DNA of 64,000 nucleotides, taken from Lota lota. Taxonomy: Eukaryota > Chordata > Actinopteri > Gadiformes > Lotidae. A program made the position numbers and the translations under genes. The stretch spans positions 1 to 64,000 of the forward strand of contig JACYXH010000191.1 in the NCBI GenBank assembly GCA_026745465.1, in the 5' to 3' direction. A model generated the notes under the pieces. That model was not told the DNA's origin. It saw only the letters and a program-made list of their open reading frames with translations, and did no database searches. This document shows, piece after piece, positions 14,365 through 29,351 of the stretch (the first letter of the stretch is position 1; each line of letters opens with the position of its first letter).

Positions 14365-14788
14365 GAAGGGGGTGGGGGCATAGCTGTACACTTGGGGTTA
14401 GCATGGGCAGAGCTCAGGGAGGACTGAAGCCTGGGGAGAGCGGGTGGCTGGGGGTGGCTGGGGGTGGTGGGGTGGGTGGGGTTTCACCGGGGACAGCTGC
14501 CCTTTCATTGACAGCCTTTTGAGAGCCGGCAGTTAAGATTTCACTCCAAAAAGGGGAACTGGACAAAGTAGATGTGAGGAGGGAAGGGAATGGGAAGGAG
14601 GAAGGGATGAGGGGAGAGGGGCGGGTGCACTCACTGAAATGGTTCCAACAGGAAACAAATGTGCTTATTAAAAGTATATGGTGGGGAAGGAGCAGCCAGG
14701 CTGCCTCTCGGGGGCATTCCATTTTGTTAACCGGCGGAGGGGCGAGTCAGGCCTTTGAAGCGTTCTGGAGAACAGGCCAACACTGCCT

Positions 14789-14884
14789 CTCTTTCTCTCT
14801 CTCTCTCTCTCTCACCCTCTCTCTCTCACCCTCTCTCTCTCTCCCTCTCTCTCTCTCGGTCTCTCTCTCTCCCTCTCTTTCTTT
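14789..14884. repeat. Imperfect (CT)n microsatellite
   Basis: CT-rich with CACC and CGGT interruptions. Confidence 0.88.
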
Positions 14885-15798
14885 CTCTGCTCGTGTTTTC
14901 ATTCAAGTAATATACTGAGTCCGTTGAAAGAAAGAACTAAGAAAGCAAAAGAAAAAAAAGTGTTTCTTTGTGCCAAAGCTACAAACGCCTGAAGCCAGAT
15001 TGCTAACCTATATTCTGGCCGGGGGCTAGTTTTTAATTGAACCAACCAATACAATTATTAATAACAGTATTCAGATATTTAAACTCATAATCACAATCCT
15101 ATTTGTAACATTCGTGTGAAGATGATTGAATACATAACAGAAGTGGCATTCAAGTTAACACCTGTGTGAAGCATAAAACACAGCTGTATATGTAATATTG
15201 ACAGAGTATTGGCAGAATAACTGAATATACAGACCCCCCCTGCCTGCAGGGCCCCAAGTGTTTTCTTTGATCCCAGACACTCCTTTTTTACACTGTTCTT
15301 AGGCCGTGTTGACTCTCATTGCTTTGCAAAGTGTTATTGACCTTGTTTTAATGGGAGCCTTGAAAACCTGAATGCATCTGCATACTGCACGCCACCTGTC
15401 TATGTATGTGGCGTCATCGTAGAACACACTACACGCTGTTTCTACGCAGCATGTAGTGTGTCCACACTAGAAATCAAAACGTTTCACTCTCAGGGTTGGG
15501 AAGACTAAAATAAACATGTTCACCAACAAGGAAAACATTGTCGAATACATAACAACACATGTTGGTCGGGTCACCAGTGTACTCAGTGTATGTTCCCGTG
15601 CTGCAATGCCAGAGCGGTTCTGTTGCCATTTGGTCGACATAGCTCCTTCCTCAGCGCGGGGACAGGAGGCTGTGTGTCCTAGCGCGTCGCCCCCATCATG
15701 CTGTCCTGAAGTGGCCTGACTCGGGCCGCAGCAGCCTCCAGCGAACTAGGCCATCCAGGGAAGACATGTTGATTGTTGGGTTCTACAACCCAGCACTA

Positions 15799-15817
15799 CC
15801 CCCCCCCCCCCCCCCCC
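15799..15817. repeat. Poly-C tract, 19 bases
   Basis: Uninterrupted C run. Confidence 0.94.
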
Positions 15818-18157
15818 AAGCCTTCTATAGGCTGCCCCTTCCTGCTCTGTGCAGAGGGCAGTTGGTTCCCACACTGCAGTGTGCGTTGCAAAAATCCCCC
15901 CCCCCCACCCAGATTACACCCACAATGGGGCCAACCGGCAATGACCTCACCATGTATGGATGGTCACACGCGCAACATTGTACGCGCATGGATAGACACA
16001 AGCATGTGCATGAGCACTACACTCCAGCACCAGGGGCATCACCGCATGTGAATATACGTGCGCAGAGTTACGCTACGCTGCAAACATCGCCCACCTACAT
16101 ACAGCCGCCGTCCCCTGCCTGGGCAACACCGGATCTCTCCGGGCCCCTGGGAGACAGCGTGAGTGTGGCATTTCCACTGCCCACGCACACATGCGCACAC
16201 ACACACACACAGACCATCCTACCAGGCCAGGGCTAGAGCACACTGCCCACTGCCCTAACCCACGACACACAGCAACCAAAATGTGTGCGCCTTCTCCATT
16301 CTCCATCATCCATCTCCTTCACGAGCATCATCATGGGTGATAGCGCTGTCGCGGCGATGCTGGCGTTGTTGCACTAACGATGTTAGACTTGCGTCGCGTG
16401 TGAGGGCGACAGTGTGGTATACTTCCTGCAGCTTCCATCATCATTATTCCATTCATCTACTGGCCTCTCAAGTCTCTCAGCAGAGTATAAAGGGGCCTCA
16501 CTGATCAAAGGACAGCAAAGACGGGCTCCAGCGGAAAGACCAGCCGCTTTCAGAACTGTTTGTTTATTTTGCATCGCCATGACAATATCAGATAGGAGAT
16601 CTAAAAACATGAAGCGCTAAAGGAGCTGGGGAGACAATACAAGTGTGCAGGTCACAATGAGGATATCGCTCTGGTGCAGGGGAGGGAGATGGGGGTGTTA
16701 TGGGAAAGGATGCGAGATAAAACGCTGAAATGCTACTAGATTCATGGCTATCGATAGCAGCAACAACAACAACAGGGACGGTTGCTAAGTCAACTCCAAA
16801 ATAAGCTAGTTCCTGTTTATGAATGAGCTTGGCTAAGTAATGTGTTATGACCATTCAAACCCTTACCTATTACAATTCGAGATTCTGTCTGTTTTTCCTG
16901 AGAGAGTGAGGTAAGAGTGCAGCAATTTTATCACAAGAGGAAAAAACACACACACACACACAAAATAAACAAACTTTGGAATGTGGTTTAAATACAGTCG
17001 TCCGGTATAAAGAAACTCTCATCTATTTACACTAGATAAGGTGCCTGAGTGAGATTAAAACAATGAACAATACTTGGTTCCCAGAACATACCTCAAGATT
17101 GGAAATTGAAAGGTGAACAGAGAGCAATCTCTGTGGATGAAATGTACAATTAAAACGCCAAGCAAGCAAACTTGCATAGGCTATAATCTCAAAGGATTGA
17201 AGGCCTGATTATTAAGCAAGAAAGCCTAACCACAATAGTAAACCAATAGTGTGACTAATGCTATATGTTGTTAACTAACATCCCTAACCCAAAGCACAAT
17301 ATACATTTCCCCTTGCCAATGATCTCCCACGGGTAAATTCTAATGCTATCCCATTAGGTAAAGGAATAGTGGGCGGTACACCTTCTACACCAGGGATGTT
17401 TTGATTGGCCGCTCTTCCTTCCGATTCAGATTCCCAAACAAGCGTAGCAGACTGCTTAGAGCCTTGCCCTGGTCTTTACCCCACCAAACCCTTACCTCAA
17501 TGTAAGCATTTAATTGCAACACTGAAACCTAATTATTTGAATCCCTAATCCCAGCTGTAATGCAGGTTACGAATTATGAACAAATAATTAAGAACCCTCA
17601 TTAAGGATAACATTGAACACATTTTAAAAGGTAATACCTACATTTAATTAACACCAAATAACTAACTATTCCTAATACCTAATCAGTTTTAACCTAAAAG
17701 TAATCATCTTTGAGTCCTATCAACTCAGGACACGGTTCAAACCCACCTTCCCAACACTAAAACCTTTTTACTTTACCAATTTTGACCACAGCTAGACAGA
17801 AATATGAAAGTTTAATCAAATCCATGAATGCGGGGTTGCCTATTTGAATCAGAGGACCCAAGCAACCAATCAAAACGCCCTCAGAGGGCGGAGCTCTCCC
17901 GCCCCAACAGTACCTTCACTGTGTGCTGCCTCGCTCTAAGGGTAAAGTCACCCTGAAAAATGATTGACAAGGAAAGGCCATTGGCGGTGAAAGCTAAGGT
18001 AGCAGAATGTTCTAGATGCCCTTGAGAAGGGGAGGGGTGGGGTGGCCCACTCGCAGCCACTGTCTCCCATTTAGACTGCGGCCCTTGTAACGCTACACCC
18101 GCTAACAGGGAAAGCCTGTCACTCCTTCCCGGACTGTTCACTTTCCATTGGATTTAT

Positions 18158-18198
18158 GATCTCCTGTCTATTCTGCTTCACAGAATAGACAGGAGATC
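18158..18198. repeat. Perfect inverted repeat, 18-bp arms, 5-nt loop
   Basis: Arm GATCTCCTGTCTATTCTG at 18158-18175, loop cttca, exact reverse complement at 18181-18198. The flanks do not extend the pairing. Confidence 0.97.
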
Positions 18199-18668
18199 CC
18201 CGTTTTGATTTACCAGCAGCACACCACCTTCTATTAAAAACGCTCTCCCACTTACCCAGTCAATGATTGCAGAGACCCAACGTGAACTTTGAACCAGTAA
18301 GGAGGAGTCTCAGTCCCTCTCTCTCTCTCTCCGTCTCTCTCTCTCTCTCTCTCTCTCATACACACACACACCAACTTTCTCTCTCTCACTCATAGACACA
18401 ATAACACTCCCCCTCTCACTCTCTCTTCTTAACCGCGGAGAATAAGGGGGGGAAGGGAAGTGGACCTTGGGGGTTAACGCGTTTAGGTTTCGCACCATAA
18501 AGCTTCCTGAAAGGCTGCTCATGCTGAAAAAAAAACACGGCTATGTTAACCTCTGACCTCTCATGCGCCTGGCGGCACAATAGTCAGAGAGCGCAAGGAA
18601 GGGTGAGGGTGGGGTTTTCTCCAAATATGTGTCTGATACACAGTCTTTCCTCGAGGTGTGCACCTAGC

Positions 18669-18771
<103 letters not shown>

Positions 18772-18879
18772 TCATCCCCTGTTGGGGAGGGAAGAGAGAC
18801 ACCTAGTCTGCCCAGTGGGCTGTGAGAGCGGTCCCACCTGTGGAGATCAAATATGAGGTGTTTATTATAGAGGGGCGAC

Positions 18880-19002
18880 TTATCTGGCGCTGCTTATCTG
18901 ATGCGCCATGTAATGGAGAGGCCACACACGGATCCACTTTCACTGCCCTGAAAAGGCTGGATAAGTGACCCAAAAGGAAATCATTATTGGGCCAAACAAA
19001 GG
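18880..19002. promoter_or_regulatory. Possible GATA/TCF motif cluster in rnf43 intron
   Basis: Two TTATCT motifs 14 bases apart (18880-18885, 18894-18899), a GGATAAG (18959-18965) and a TCF-like AACAAAGG (18995-19002) lie within about 120 bp of non-repetitive sequence. Such motifs are short and common; function is only inferred. Confidence 0.25.
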
Positions 19003-19911
19003 CTTGCAGGGTGGAGTGGAAACCTCTCCGAACGGCTGCAGCACTCCCCCCTGAACCGTCCTCTTCCATCGGGGGTCCAGCTCTTATTTCCTGTGCTGTG
19101 CCGTGTGGGAGTGAGGTGGGACACATGGAGCGCACATATATATGGGAATGCCGAGACCGTATCGCATTGTGGAGGAAAAAGGGTTCTGAGGAAATCCCTG
19201 CAGCATTCTGTGTCGCTGCAATCCCCTCGTGTTTCTCAAGGTAGCGAATGGATTCCAGTAAATAAATCCAATAAAATAAAAACAAGAGGCAAGCCTTATC
19301 AAAGTGTTTCTGCTGCAGCAAGCTCACTTGTTAAGCCCTTCTGAGAATATCTCACACAGCCTATAGTAACGTTTTGCCAGTGATGTCGTGATCATTTTCT
19401 TGGAATTCGTTTTTTGTTCCAACTTGCATGGCAGGCAGCTAGACGCCTTCATTAACAATTATTATGTAACTATTCTCAGTAAAAAATGACTTGCTGTCGG
19501 CTGATGGTACGCAATCAGAAGCGAGCGACTTCCCACCCGTGTCTGAGGGTCACAGATCTACTTCCTGTAGTGGGCAGGAAGTGGGCAGGTGGCAGGTGGG
19601 AGGAGAAGGGCACTGCGCTTATGTCCCTATACGGACAGGTACTACTGTCACAACCACGCATGACCTCCACACATCTGACATCCTCACTAGTGTTCATAAC
19701 ACCCACACATGCAAAACACACACCCACACGCGCGCACGCACACACTTCAAAGCACTTCAGTGTTGACAAAACAATTAGAAAGAATCATATCCCAGGTTTG
19801 ATACACACATTACACACTTCAGAAGTGATGGGTTTACGTGACAATATTACATTCCAGACACGCACACAATTTTTTTTCCTGTGCCACAGCAAACCCCTAA
19901 AGGCACATATG

Positions 19912-19912
<1 letters not shown>

Positions 19913-19952
<40 letters not shown>
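19913..19952. repeat. (CA)n microsatellite
   Basis: Pure CA repeat. Confidence 0.93.
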
Positions 19953-19959
<7 letters not shown>

Positions 19960-20139
19960 CCAAATGCATATAATAGTAGAATATTGTCAGCAATTGAGTT
20001 CACCACACGTCCTAGCTACTATTATGCAATAAAAAAAAGCTGAACACCACCGTACACGTACACTGACAATTTAGCTAAAAATAAAAGTACTTGATTGTAT
20101 GTACTTTAAAGAAAGTATGTAGATACTTTAGATGTAGAT

Positions 20140-20140
<1 letters not shown>

Positions 20141-20209
<69 letters not shown>

Positions 20210-20285
20210 TGATGGAGTGAGAGAGAGCGTGATGGAGTAAGAGAGAGTGAGACAGAGAGAGCCAGAGAGAGAGAGAGAGAGAGAC
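20141..20285. repeat. (GA)n microsatellite
   Basis: Pure GA for about 65 bases, then interrupted by a duplicated gagagagcgtgatggagt unit near 20201 and 20220. Confidence 0.93.
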
Positions 20286-20848
20286 ACTGTGTGAAGGGGA
20301 TGAAAGAGAGCTAGGGGAACGCGGAGGGCACAAGAATGCCATAGGAAAATGTGTCGCTCTGCTGGTCCAGCACTCAAAGCGCAAACTGTGTGGCTATGGT
20401 GTGTTTGGAAGGACTCCAGCGCTTGTAGAGCAGGTCTTCTTTGATAATGGGCCACAGTATGTGTAAGAGCACTGGGCTGCCGCCAAGGTACACAGCCCTT
20501 TGCTAATAGTTAACAGAATGGGCAAACAGTGGAAGGCAGCGGTAGGGAGGTAGGTCAGAGCGCCGCAGCGGACACCAGCGGCCATCTTGGCGTCCTCTCC
20601 TCCCGTACCCCGGTGGACCTCGACTGGCATGGGGCACCGGAGCCGGCGCTGGGGTACTTGGCTTGACTCCGAGGAGAAGTGTGGGGGGAGGGCTGACTGG
20701 GATGGAGCCTCACAAACAAACCCATGACTCACGCAGAAAAGTGTCGTAACGCTCAAAACCCACCCCCTCCCACACAGTTTACATCCTACTAAGAACTGTG
20801 TGGATATAAACAGTGGTCTGCGCACCATTAAGTATGACTCTCTACCCT

Positions 20849-20870
20849 CCCCCCCCCCCCCCCCCCCCCC
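20849..20870. repeat. Poly-C tract, 22 bases
   Basis: Uninterrupted C run. Confidence 0.95.
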
Positions 20871-21357
20871 ACACCCCCGTCCCTGTCCAGCTCGGACTTC
20901 AGGGATGTTTTGTTTTTTTAACAGAGCCATTTCATCTTCGTGGCTCTGCTCGCTGCTCCCAGCTCCCCGTGAACATTTGCCAAACGTCTATTTTTCTAAT
21001 TTATAGTTGCGCATTCCTTTCCGATATCGGAGCACTCGAGGAGATGAATGGAAGGAAATGGAATGAGAATTATGAAAAGAAAAAAAAGCTTGCGACTGCG
21101 ATAGCCAAACACGCATTTCCTACAAGAGGCATTGGTGCCGATACGTCCGTGCAGCGAAAACACCACGAAAAAAAGGAATTCTGTAGGGAACATTCCGAGC
21201 ATGTCGGAACACAGTGGTGTGTGTGAATGTGTGTGAAAAGGAAAGAATGCACACGGTGCACAGTATCAACAATAATGGAGCCCTTGGTAATAAACGCAGA
21301 AACACAACGGTTACAGGCACACGTTCACCTGCGAGATCCAACTCAAACGGGTTCAAT

Positions 21358-21470
21358 CGGGGCGGCCCGGTAGGGTGCTAAACACGTCGGCAACGCCACT
21401 TGCAGCGACCGTGGTTCCATTCCAACATGAGATCACATGCCGCGTGTCGTTCCCTCTCCTCTTCAGGGGA
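21358..21470 (+). repeat. Degenerate tRNA-SINE-like head
   Basis: Opens ggggcggcccggtagggt, similar to the head of common fish SINEs (ggggcggcacggtggt..), followed by a B-box-like ggttccattcc. Diverged. Confidence 0.4.
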
Positions 21471-21667
21471 AGTGATGGGGCCGTTCAGGAGCCAAAGACC
21501 ACAGACAGTGTATCGAGGGTACTGCGGCAAAACGCTCCTGCAAGGGGTGCATTCCTGGGTCATCACAAGCTATTTGTGGTGGATCGTGTGACATCTTGTC
21601 ACAGCGTCTTCTGTTGGCCTTGTGTAAAACTTCTGTCTTTATGAGCGATTAGAGTCACGTGAAGTGA

Positions 21668-21783
<116 letters not shown>

Positions 21784-23797
21784 CGGTTTGACTGTAGATC
21801 TTCTGGATGGCACAGTAGACGTGTCATTATCCAATCTAACACACCAGGCTGGCACTCTAATCTAGGAGTAGGCAGACTAAACACTAGTCGCACACACAGC
21901 CTTGCTGCATACTTTACAGTCAGTTATCATAGCTGTTGTGGTCCAAGGCTGTGCTTACCCAATCCTACGACGCAGAACAAAGAGCAATGCCGCACTTAAA
22001 TCACTAGTAATCAGGCCGAGTGGCGGTAGGGTAGGGTTTACCACAAGGCCATGGGCATTGGGCATGGCAAAGAATCTCTCTCAAAATACAATGAACTCCC
22101 ACAGTTGAATGTACATCCTGAGAAATCCCTGTGCTTTGCTAACGAAAGCTAACCTTTCTCTAGCTCTCTCCAGGCTGCCTTGCTACGGCCGCCATACTAG
22201 AGGTTATCAGGAAGAAAAGCCCTGAATTAGACATCAAAGCACAGTTATTGCAGATATAGCCGCCGTCTGATCCGCCCCTTCTCCTCCAATCAAATGCGTT
22301 AGCGCCCAGGAGGGTGTTGCAGGCCTCAAGCTGGGGTTAAGTTTATGATCCACCTTACATAATCCACATGTAGATGATATACCACCCTCTCTACCACTGA
22401 CCCTGTAACACAAAACTTGTCAAGACAACCCAAATAGGATAATACGAAAGAGCCTGTCACGGGGCCAGTAGATGCTACAGCAAGTTTTATAATAAAGTAA
22501 TGTACGTGTCCTTGCTAATTTCAATAGGTAGTATATAATGACTTAAACAATTTGAACTTGAATTAAAACCACAAAAATAGATCCCTCCATTGTTCCACTG
22601 TCCAGTAAAGGACTCCAGAGGGTTGGGTGCCAAATGGGTGCTTCTTCCAAAGCCTGAACAGCAGTCCACCCTCCCCATTGCATTCTTGCCGGGTGCCAAG
22701 GTATTTAATTTGGAAGCAAATAGGGAGGTACCACGAGGGACAGCTTCTAATTACTATAGGAGCAGCCATTTAAGCCCCCCACCCCCCGCCCAAAATACAT
22801 TCTTCACTCCCTTGAGCTGAGGGTGAGTAGGCCAAGAGACCAGTACTCCTCCCCAGGTGGAGTTCTGGTCCCTGGATCAGGAGACATTGGTCACCTCAAA
22901 CAAGGGCTTCTCTGGATAAATTCACCTAATTAAAGATGAAGGCCAACATGATGATCACAGACGGTGTCTGGGCCGAAAAGAGGTGTCGTGACAATCTGCT
23001 CATGGAGCGATCATTTGCATAAACGTATATCACACATTATTGACACGTTATGTGAAAGACGCATCTGATGATTCATGAAAAAGAATTGGTGTGTTTAGCT
23101 GTGTATGTGACAGTGTTTTGCTCACTCAAACAATTGTAGAGTGAAATAGAGCAGATAGCAGAATAACCAGCAGGCTTTAAAGAAAAGCAAAACTATCCAA
23201 ATCAGTGAGGACACATAATGAGCTGTGTCTGATTACAACAGCAGAAGTGAGCGCTGTCCACATGCACTGTAACCAACACCGTTCATTTCCGCTTGTATTT
23301 AAAGCACTGCGAGCAAAATCAGACGCATCACAGATTCAAGGGTTGAGATAACGTTCCGATTTGTTTATGTGGTTTCAAATGAGGTTAGTGTTGTTGTTCT
23401 AGCACTGGTTTTATGTGTAACAGCATCCATCCTCCAGAAGTATCTAAATACGGTTTGCAGTATTTCAAAGTAAGTTAGCGGCAAAGACCAGCAACACCTC
23501 CACTAGTTGTTGAGTCTCAGATAGCAACAGGGCTATGTGGCACTTTGTGTTTTCACATCCCTTCAATGCACTTCATTTAAGTGTAAGCTGCCATGCCAAC
23601 TAATCTTCTTGAATTTTGAGGAATTCAAAGTGCACCTTCCGAAGTTGCCGTATGATCGTCGATAAGCTAATCAACTGATTGTTTCTAGAAGGAATGAATT
23701 CATGAATGAATGGCGCCGCAAACACTGTAGCCCCTCTCAGCAGAAGGCAAAGAATGGTCAAGATAGGTCTTACCGGACATGCTGTTTGACCATGTGA

Positions 23798-23822
23798 GGG
23801 GGGGGGGGGGGGGGGGGGGGGG
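23798..23822. repeat. Poly-G tract, 25 bases
   Basis: Uninterrupted G run. Confidence 0.95.
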
Positions 23823-23974
23823 ACACAAAGAGTGTTCTGTAAGTGGTGTTATCTCCCTGATTCCGGAGTTACAATATGGCTTTTGTAGTCAGACAGCGTC
23901 GAAAGATCTAAGTCACTTTGATCCCACTTAATAGAGTTTGGTAAATGATCTCAGCCACGGGTGCCCCGCCTCAT

Positions 23975-24066
23975 ACACACAGACACACGCGTGCATGAGG
24001 GCATGAATGCAAACACACACACACTCATACAAATGCCTCGTTCAGATACACACACATGCACATGCA

Positions 24067-24105
<39 letters not shown>

Positions 24106-24206
24106 ACATACACACATACACACACTCAAGCAAATTTGCCAAGACACGTGCAGATGAATGCACACACACACATGCCTCATTCCGACACACAGACTAATCA
24201 AGCACA

Positions 24207-24244
<38 letters not shown>

Positions 24245-24260
24245 GACACACAGACAAACA
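23975..24260. repeat. Interrupted (CA)n arrays
   Basis: Several CA blocks with a twice-seen longer unit (catgcctcattc / aatgcctcgttc context near 24032 and 24171). Confidence 0.88.
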
Positions 24261-26712
24261 GGTGAAGCCCATCTTTGTGCCGAGCACTAAGCCATTTTTT
24301 AAGCATAAAATTACTTTAACAAGCACATGCTGTGCTTCCTGCCGATGCTAATAATTTATGTACTCTAATTAATGAGGTACTCTCTAAAGCGTAAGAAGAG
24401 GGAGAAAATAAATACAAGTAGAAAAACTCTTTAAGAGTCTGGGGCCAACTGCGTCACGGTGCATCAATTACCTGCTATGGGATCAAACTGTGGGAGTTGG
24501 ACAGCTTACTTATTTGCCAAAGTGACTTACAACTGTGTAGCAGAAAGAGGGAGTTAAGGAGGGAGGGAGTTAGTGTCAGAGACCATTTATCTGTGGTATG
24601 GTGATGGCTCGTTTCCTCGAGCCCCTGCACAAACTAAGCACTTCCTGTCTGAGTAAGTGCAGCCATTTTTGTCTGAGACACTGAAGCAGCCGCAGGGAAT
24701 GACTAGTATTTCAAGCCATGTCAGAGGAAAAAGGTAATTAATTAATGAAACAAAGCTCGCTAGAAGCGAGGGGCAAGGTGGGGATTCAAAGCTTTGATGT
24801 TGGAAAAAGCAATAAGAGGGAAGAAAAACACAGATAAGCGCACAGCTTTAGAACACAGGACTCTAATGAAGGGGATTATCTCATCGAAGGTCTCCGGGAT
24901 GATGGGAAAACAAGCAGAAATGAGCTAGCCCGCTCGAAGCACCGCGGAGCGAGAGTGAGATGCTTGACATTTGTACCGGGGAATGTTCCACCGAGTCGCT
25001 AAGTGCACCATCATGCAACGGCCATGTGTACTTGTAAGCTAGCCTGTCCTGTAAATCTTTCCTAGCCCCTGGGGAAGACGTGCCGTGGTCTGGGTATCTG
25101 TGCTGTTTCCCTGGGCTTACACCCCCCCCCGTATTCCCTATGGATCGCTTTCAACTGGAAAGAGACAGGTGCTTCCCTTGACCTGGTATGCCAGGTCGCA
25201 TTCAGAAAGGTCATTTTACTTGCATACCTCTTACCCACTTAGTATGCAGGAGAGGGGTGGAGGGAGGGGGGGTTTGCCCAACAATTTCCGTCCGTCGTTT
25301 TCCTTCTATAGGCATTTCTATCTCCTTATTGTGTAAGGTGAGAGTGTGCATGTGTGCGTTTCCGAAAGACGGTGCTCTGTTGTGCAAAGAGAGAGAAAGG
25401 CCTTGCGAGCGAACAAGAGTGTGCCAAACAATGATAATGTGTACACTGGAGCAACAAGTCTTCGAAATGTTCATTCAAATGGGTTTGTGGGGAGAGGGGG
25501 CATGAAACCCAGAGATGAATGTGTAGTGCGTTCTGGTGACCCGGGGAAACATCACCACGGTCACGTCCTGTGGCTCAAGGGGGGTCAACAGGACAGCACC
25601 AGTCCCCCGGCTTCCTCTTCTCCAGCCGTTCCCTGCCTTTTCTGAAACCTTCTGTTGAGAAACCATTATGTGGCCCGTTCTGATTCGACAAACAAACTGT
25701 ACTTGTGGGAGCGATATCGAGCTGGTAAAGGGATTCAATGGATCTACATGGTGTTTATTTTTTTTACTGTATATAATACGACCTGTTCTTGGATGTGGTA
25801 TTAAACGTGTCAACAACGTTATGATGATAAATGTGTCTTCATCAATAACGTTGTTGTTCACAAGCTGTATTGGAACAAACGAAAGCAGCATATGCTTTGC
25901 CCATTTAACTCAGTAGCACATAAACATCGGGTTATTTCGTTGCAAGTATAAATCTTGAATGTGGCTGAATCTTTTCGGACTGTATAGCAGTCATTTGTGA
26001 CCGATTCAGCAGTTTCATTGCTATCTTTATGCTCGTGCCCATTGGGAATAGGATGATGACAGTGATTATTTCGTGTTCATGCTGAGGTCTCATATTGTGT
26101 CCATGCCAGGGGAAATGGCACTACATGCCAGAGATAAAAACAGTGTGTGTGTGTGTGTGTGTGTGTTGTGTGTAGTGAAATTAAGAAAACAAACGACTAG
26201 CACCCTTATTTTTGTCACTGTATTATAAAGGATTTATAATAATGTATTATAGTTGGTATTCAACAGTGCATGACATGAAAGAAAATTATATATTATTGAA
26301 ATGTAAATACATAACATGAACATGTAATAAGAAAAGTATGTCAAAATACACAGATAGAGTTTGAGATTCAATACAACTTTTCAGGCATAATTATTTTTCA
26401 ATGCACTACTATGACCAAGTCCCACGTTTCAATCTCCGTAGTTTCTCCATGAACCACCACCACCACCACCACCTAGCCTTGATGATCCAGACAGAGTCCA
26501 GCAGAGGCTGTTATCTCACACAGGGAGATAGGCAATATGGACAGGAAATCTACAGAGAGGTGGGAAGGGTTGGGGGGACGGGGACGGGGACGGGCTATGG
26601 GAAGCACAGTGTAAACAGTCTCCGTCCCCTTAATCGCCCCAGCTCACGTTCGGAACTGGACTCTCTTTGATCTTATCCCTGGGCTACCCCTCCGCCCTAG
26701 CAACATCTCCAA

Positions 26713-26732
26713 CCCCCCCCCCCCCCCCCCCC
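26713..26732. repeat. Poly-C tract, 20 bases
   Basis: Uninterrupted C run. Confidence 0.95.
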
Positions 26733-29351
26733 AACCCCCAACCCCCAAACCCACCCACCAGACGGCTGTGTATGCATGGCCTACGGGAGAGTATATGATG
26801 GAAAGTGGACCATAAAATTGTTTAATAGGTTGACTGCACTGAATTCCGTGCAACTGGCTCAAAACACAGGCATAATGAAAATACTAGGGTGAAGTACATA
26901 GGAACTGGCTTGGTTTGATTTAAAGGTTTCTTTGCGGGTTCATCAGGTCTACTTATAGTTTATCTAGAAACATATCACGGAATATCACATGTAAGGAGAC
27001 GGGGAACTTAAAAAGGGGATCACACAGTGGAAGCTTTATTTTACTTTAGAATGGCTTCTGGGACCCTTAACTGTGTGACAAGAAAGTAAACCCAACCGCC
27101 CTTGGCCCTTACTGGGCCAAACTGACAGTTGACAGGCCTCTCAAGTTCAAAGCTACCCCAGAACCCCTTTCGCTTCTCATATGGCCACTCCATAAGCTTT
27201 GTTTTGGAAGAGGGAGTGAGTCGAAATTCCTCAGCACTCACATTTGTCCGGATCGCTGGCCCGAGCCCAGAGAGTGTTCCAGAGTGTGTGTTCATTCAGA
27301 GGACAGGGCATTCTACCAGAGAGATTACAGTTTAATAGATGGGAGGGAGGTACACAACAACAGTCTGCTGACCTGGATACAGTGAGAATACAAGTGGGGA
27401 ATCCACTACAGGGATGATCGTGTAATGATGAATCTTTACGACATTGTGTTTGTGCATTACATTTGTAGTAAACATGACTAGCTATGCTAATGCTTTGGAG
27501 GGAGGAAAAAGACAGCTTAAGACGTTTTAGTTTCGGCTACAGTAAGGTATTCTTTTTGCTGGTGGGTAAATAGTGTCTCTCAAAGTTAATAAAATAACGT
27601 ATAACACGAATGTGCGTATAAAGTTGGTTGTATGGGAACCTCTTGGTAACAGGCCTTTTTGCCTTGGATTAGTGAAAAAGCATTCGACCCACGCAACAGG
27701 TGTGCACCTACCAAACTAACTGTTTTGTCATTGATATAACTAAAGAAGTCAAGTCAGAGAGAGGAGAGGGACAACACAAGTGGCACGCTCACAAACCCCA
27801 ATTTGCTCGAGGATGGGAACATAAAGCGGGAACATAAAGCAGCCTACCGAAGCAGCCTGGGCCTGTCCGGACCGGCCTGGGCTGGCTGCGGGAACAAAGA
27901 GCATCCCCCAGCATAACACCCACCTCGGCACAGTGTGGAGAAAGATGGGGAAATTGGGGAAATATCCACACTTTACTTCCATTAAAAGCCCTATGGGCAC
28001 TATAATCAATGGCCGGCCCAATGGTTAGAGGGTAACCCGTTTGTGTCCATTAGCTAATTGGTCACTAGCGCTCTTCAACAAGAGGTGATGAACCACCCTC
28101 AGAGTGGGAAAATGGACAACTTCTCTTGATGGAGAAACCGCCTTTGACCTTATTGGTAAAAGTGCAAGATGGTCTCAGAGCAAAGGAGGGAACATTGATT
28201 AAATAACAGCAAAAGATGGACAGAAACCCTATTTTAAAACACGCTTAGTGACAGTCGCTGATGAGTTCATACAGATCATAGAAGAATCACTGAAATCTCT
28301 AGCTTCGTAATGTTCAAGCACATTAGAAAATGTTTTTATTTGTGCATTGATGTGGTGCATGCGCAGAACATGAGAGAATAATGATGTGGCGTATAACTTT
28401 ATCGAAAAAACACTTTTTTTTACTGTGACTAATGCTATCTTTACAGTTGAGGCTCTGTAAATCCTTATTAATTACAGCAAACTGCTGCATCTGCCTTGCA
28501 ATTCAAAAGCCCCCAAACACCTGGGGGAAACACCTGAAAAGACGAGATCCTACAGTACCTCATGTCTGTCCTGCTGTTTCCTGGGAGACAGTAAATCAAT
28601 TGAACCAGCCTTTCTTTCTGCCCTTAATCCACTCCCAAATCCTAAATATGCAAACTGAATAGGCCACATACCACGTTGTACATGACATGAGAATCTGTTT
28701 CTTTTCAAAATTGTACTACAGCTTTCCCTTCAATTACAGCCTTGCTGTCTTTACAGTGACTGTTGTTTAGGGCTCAAAGTTGGCCAATACTTCATATCAA
28801 AACAAAATTACTCGTAAGTGTTTCTAAACAGCCCAGGCCTCTTAAGCCAACTCCTTGAACTAACAAAACAAATCACAGAGCTTGACGGACTGAACTAAGA
28901 AGTTGAATGATGCCGTGTTGAATATATTGGATCATGGGGCAACAACAAACCTATAAAAACAAGTAGAAAATGGGCTAACATCACTAACAAATGCATGGAA
29001 TCATCCATACGGACTGAATTTGGATAGTAACATGCTGGGTTTGCAACTGGCTCTGTTTAACTAATACGGGCTGAAATATTGGAAGCCATGTGTATCGCAA
29101 CCATGATTTTGAAAAGTATGGCAGCTAATGTGGTTTCAATAGCATGTGTTTTAACAAACTGTTCGTGCTATGTAAACCACTTTCCATGTTAGAAAACAGA
29201 TGGAACCAAAACGTCAGTGTCTCCAGAGAAAGTTGGGGGTCTGTTTATGGTATTGAATTGAATAAAACGAAAAAAAAATGAATAGATAAACTTGCGAGCA
29301 TATGAAAGCCATGATGATTATTTTGTCTCAGAAATCTGCGCGACAACCTAC

